Below are positions 60,652 to 64,000 of a DNA stretch of 64,000 nt, one piece after another. Origin of the DNA: Symbiodinium sp. CCMP2592 (lineage: Eukaryota > Sar > Dinophyceae > Suessiales > Symbiodiniaceae); the NCBI GenBank assembly GCA_905221615.1, contig CAJNDT010000001.1, forward strand, positions 1-64,000, in the 5' to 3' direction. The position numbers were made by a program, and so were the translations under genes. Positions within the stretch are counted from its first letter, which is position 1. Each line of letters starts with the position of its first letter. Under the pieces are notes generated by a model. It had not been told where the DNA came from, did no database searches, and worked only from the letters and a program-made list of their open reading frames with translations.

Positions 60652-63057
60652 TCGGGCCAGTGTTTAGGATTCATTGGGAGCTTTCGGGTTTTAGGGTCTT
60701 CGGGTTCTTTGAGGTTTCTGTGGGGGTGTAGGGGTTTAGGATTCACGACGAGGTACTGGGTTTAGGGTTTAGGGGTTCGGGGTTAGGTTTTAGTGTTTAG
60801 GGTTTGGGGGCTCAGGGTTAGGTTTCAGGGCTTGGGGTTCATGGTTTTGGGGTTCAGGGTTGAGGGTTTGGGGCTTCCCACGAGTTCTTCAAGGTACTTG
60901 CAACTGCGACCCCATGAATACCTCCAGGTGCTCGTGGCTGATTGCCATATACTCAGAAGCTTGAAAAACCCTGGTGACAGTGTTTAAAGTATGGTTTCGG
61001 TGCTCACACTCGGACGAGCCAGGCGAGGTTATTGGTGCATGGTTGAGGTGAAACACTTCCAAAAATTTACCGTCTCATCTTCTGCATCGGGGTGGATAGG
61101 TGGTTTTAGGTTTTGGGGTTAGAAAAGGGAGTGGGGCCTGCTGGAACGAATTTCGACTCAGGCTTTCCGGCTTCGGATTCTTAAAGAAACGGTTGTTTTA
61201 TGAAGGACCTTGTTCGGAGCGGAGCCTCCCCTCTCTAAAATTCATCAGAAGCCGGACCGAAAAAAATCCACAAACACCCCAAGCTTTCGCTTGGGGACTG
61301 TTGGGCATATGAGAACCGGAACCATTAGTCATAAGTAAGCTCGAAACCCGTGAAGCCCAGAGTCATGAACAACACCCCCCCTCAACAACAACAACAAACT
61401 AATCACGGCAGGCAACAAAAAGCTTGCGACCAATAACATAAGTGCATAGCTTTGTTTGTGTGTATATATATATATGTATATACATATACACGTATGTACT
61501 TAAAGCGCCTAAACTCCCGAAGCCCTCGCACGTCGGCCTCATGTCCCACCTCTAACTCCCGGTCCTGTGCAGTAAGCGATTTTCAGTGGAATGCAATGTC
61601 TATCTACTGATCGGGAATGCCTCTACTCAGGGTTCTACCTAGATACTATGGGGCCGTCATATGTCGAGTAGATCTTAGGGTATCTTATACTCGAACATAG
61701 TATGACCAGATTCAGTATAAGCCGTAACATAAAGTAGAATTCAGCACCAAGACAACAATATAGTATACCACAGTATAGTGCGTATCAGTCTAAGCGCAGC
61801 AGGTCTGCCGAGCTCGATCTCACGTCGCAAGGATCCCCAATCAAGGAGCCCCGAAACAGGGAAGCAGCTAACAACAAACGCACGACTAAACTCTATCCTT
61901 TCTGCAATCTAACCCTGAACACCCTAACATTAGGCACAGAATGAGGTTGGTGCGATAGCGATTCCGATTGGCGAGGCGACAACGGCGCAGTTGCAGTGAG
62001 TTCTTGAGCTACATACACCCGAGCATGTGGATTCAAGAACCTACTTTTCTATGGGCCATAGCCTACGAAAACTCTTGCTGGTTTTGAGGGCCTACAGCAA
62101 ACTCTGTAAATATAGCCCATAAACACGCAACCCTGAACCCTATAAGCTCTTTTTTACCTACAAGCACTAAACCCTAGTCCTATATACAGTTAAAAGACAC
62201 TATATAAGCTCGATAAGCCCTAAACCTTACTCCATAAACAGTAAAAGCCTATGATCCCTCTATGCTTTAAACCCCAGAGGCCCTAAAGCCACACCCATAG
62301 TTCGGGGTTAACAGGATGAGGATTTTCGGGTCCTCCGGGTCGTAGACGGACACGGCTGCGGCACCGTAAAGATCATCCTGTGCATGGGATGAGAGCTACG
62401 ATCTCGTGAGGTTACTATGGCATTAGTAGTTCATCTCGGTGTGTTGCAATGATTGAAAAATAGCTGAATCGCGGAATATACCTTAAATCATGCTACTCGT
62501 AGGGATCTCTCTATCATTTTAAGGCAAAGGCGGGGCATTAATAACATGAATAGGGTTTTGTTGGATATTGTGGGATAACCCCTATGTTGATGAAAACTCA
62601 GGAAAAGCATTGGTAATTTTGCATCCCCCTATGAAGGGGCTCTTCGTGTTTCGGGGAACTCCGATTCCAATACCCCGCCGCGAGATGGTATGAGCAGCAA
62701 AATCTCAGCACATGGTTTTATGTTAGTTGTATATATTAGCTATTTTGTAATCGTATGCAACAATGTATAGCAGTATCTAAGGCCGACGAAGAGTCAGTCA
62801 CATGGGGCAGTTTTGGAAGCTTTCAGTGCGTTGGGGGCTGGAGCTTAGGGTAATTCGAGCTTCCATCCAAAAAGCGCACGAAAAGGAACCTGAACTCTGA
62901 ACCCTAAGCCCCCAAACCTTACTCTACCACCCTAACAGGAGGTTGCAGGGTGTATGCTGTAAGGCTCTTGTGTGCAAGGGGCCAACCAGCCCTGTAGGCG
63001 GAACTCCATACTCCAGGCGTTGGTGGGATCAGCGCCGTCCTGCGAGCCAGAGACTCC
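60652..63057. other. Mostly non-coding
   Basis: TTTAGGG-type repeat to 60,880, a CTCACACTCGGACGAGCC dispersed repeat at 61,000, a TA tract at 61,462-61,495, a foldback at 61,640-61,720 (ATACTATG .. CATAGTAT), a family M copy at about 62,525-62,635. ORFs are short and unsupported. Confidence 0.4.
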
Positions 63058-64000
63058 ACTATCCCTTAATCATAGAATATTCCTTTAATCATATTAGGGA
63101 TCCTACTACAGTTTAAGGTTTATTCCGTAATTAAGGGATATTGGAGTCTCTGGGGAGCCACTGTACCATTGAGATGACAAGCATAGCTAAGCTCCGAGGC
63201 TTCTTCGAACAAATCCCAACAAGCTCTCCTAGCCCCAAACCTCTAAGGACTCATATGTTAAGGCTTTTGGGCTTGATATATGGGCAGTTGTCAAAAATAA
63301 GGTCCCTTTAGGGTACCCCGGAACCAACAAGGGACCATGATTTTGACAACCACCCTGTGTTAGAAGGAGCCCCCACCCTGTATTCGTGACTATAAGGATG
63401 ATATTAGGGCCCCATTATATTCCTATTATACCACTATTACAGGGTGGGGGGCCCGTTCTAACCCATATTGATGCCCAGGGTAATGGCTGTTTGGGCTTCG
63501 GTTCTCGTTTTTCATCTTTCGATGATTCCTTTCATCATATTACGGATCCTACTTTAGTTTAAGGTAGATTCCTTAATCGGGATATTGGAGGCTCTGGGGA
63601 GCCACTGTACCGTTGAGATGACAAGCATGGCTAAGCTCCTAGGCTTCTTCGAACAAATCCCCAAAAGCTCTCCTGGCCCCAAAGCTCTAAGGACTCGTAT
63701 GTTAAGGCTTTTGGGCCCAAAGGCCGTACTATATAAGGCTTTTGGGCTCAATGGTAGTTGGCAAAAATCAGGTCCCTTTTGGGTACCCTAAACATTAGGT
63801 GCCGCATTCCAATCCGGAGCCAAAAAAGGGACCATGATTTCGACAACCTTATAAGAGCCCTATAGATCCCTAAAAAAGAACCCTTAAAGGAGCCCTTATA
63901 GATCCCTTGGAACGGACCCAAAAAGTGACCCAGCCATATTGATGCCCAGGATAATGGCTGTTTGGGCTTGGGATCTCGTGTTTCATCTTTCGCATCAGAC
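63058..64000. repeat. Tandem duplication of a composite unit of about 470 bp
   Basis: Unit 1 (63,058-63,523) and unit 2 (63,524 to at least 63,995) share the order: family L foldback; unique segment GGGGAGCCACTGTACC.. to ..AAGGCTTTTGGGC; family C foldback (63,278 and 63,751); segment CATATTGATGCCCAGG.. to ..CATCTTTCG. Unit 1 carries a family A insertion at 63,361-63,460, unit 2 carries family N units at the same place. Confidence 0.9.
63361..63460. mobile_element. Family A foldback inside duplication unit 1
   Basis: TAGAAGGAGCCCCCACCCTG .. CAGGGTGGGGGGCCCGTTCTA, inserted at the end of a family C element; flanks ACCCTGTGT and ACCCATATT could be a decayed 9-bp duplication. Confidence 0.85.

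Overview
This window looks like nuclear DNA of a dinoflagellate, probably a Suessiales-type alga such as Polarella or a symbiodiniacean; that is an inference. The support is: thousands of bases of degenerate TTTAGGG/CCCTAAA telomere-type repeat scattered inside the sequence; genes cut into tiny exons by foldback elements whose terminal inverted repeats carry the splice sites ('introners', a class already described from dinoflagellates); a possible degenerate spliced-leader relic just upstream of one gene; secreted Cys-rich and low-complexity proteins; and a 5'-truncated LINE with an RNase H domain. No bacterial operon, rRNA, tRNA or CRISPR array was seen.

Layout. 1-240: two related hairpins. 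About 241-7,310 (resuming at 8,336-8,415): a compositional island with no telomere-like repeat and no introner, bearing minus-strand low-complexity ORFs and a zinc-finger-like ORF, and sprinkled with about 71 copies of the hexamer TCTGAC (usually GTCTGAC), nearly all in one orientation. 7,376-8,262: a GC-rich minisatellite with a hairpin in every unit. 8,400-25,600: mostly decayed telomere-like repeat, foldback elements and simple repeats with few credible genes. 25,658-25,997: a small membrane-protein gene split by one introner. 28,560-30,516: a LINE fragment. 32,161-32,433: an isolated exon. 34,940-39,873: scattered minus-strand exons, at least two of which look like a nucleotide-sugar transporter. 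49,885-57,000: the densest gene region, with three minus-strand genes built from short exons separated by introners of many families. 57,300-64,000: repeats again, ending in a tandem duplication of about 470 bp.

How the parts work together. Every gene I can orient reads on the minus strand, as expected of dinoflagellate unidirectional gene clusters. In the 49.9-55.7 kb region the foldback families sit exactly between exons, and removing them at GT-AG or GC-AG sites keeps the reading frame open in a chain of four exons (55,021-55,690) and across other junctions. Elsewhere the same families show target-site duplications, an empty-site paralogue and nesting. Several interstitial telomeric blocks are themselves flanked by direct repeats, suggesting they were inserted at staggered breaks.

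Limits: exon boundaries and frames were worked out by hand, no homology search was possible, and several short ORFs in the middle of the window cannot be assigned to a strand.
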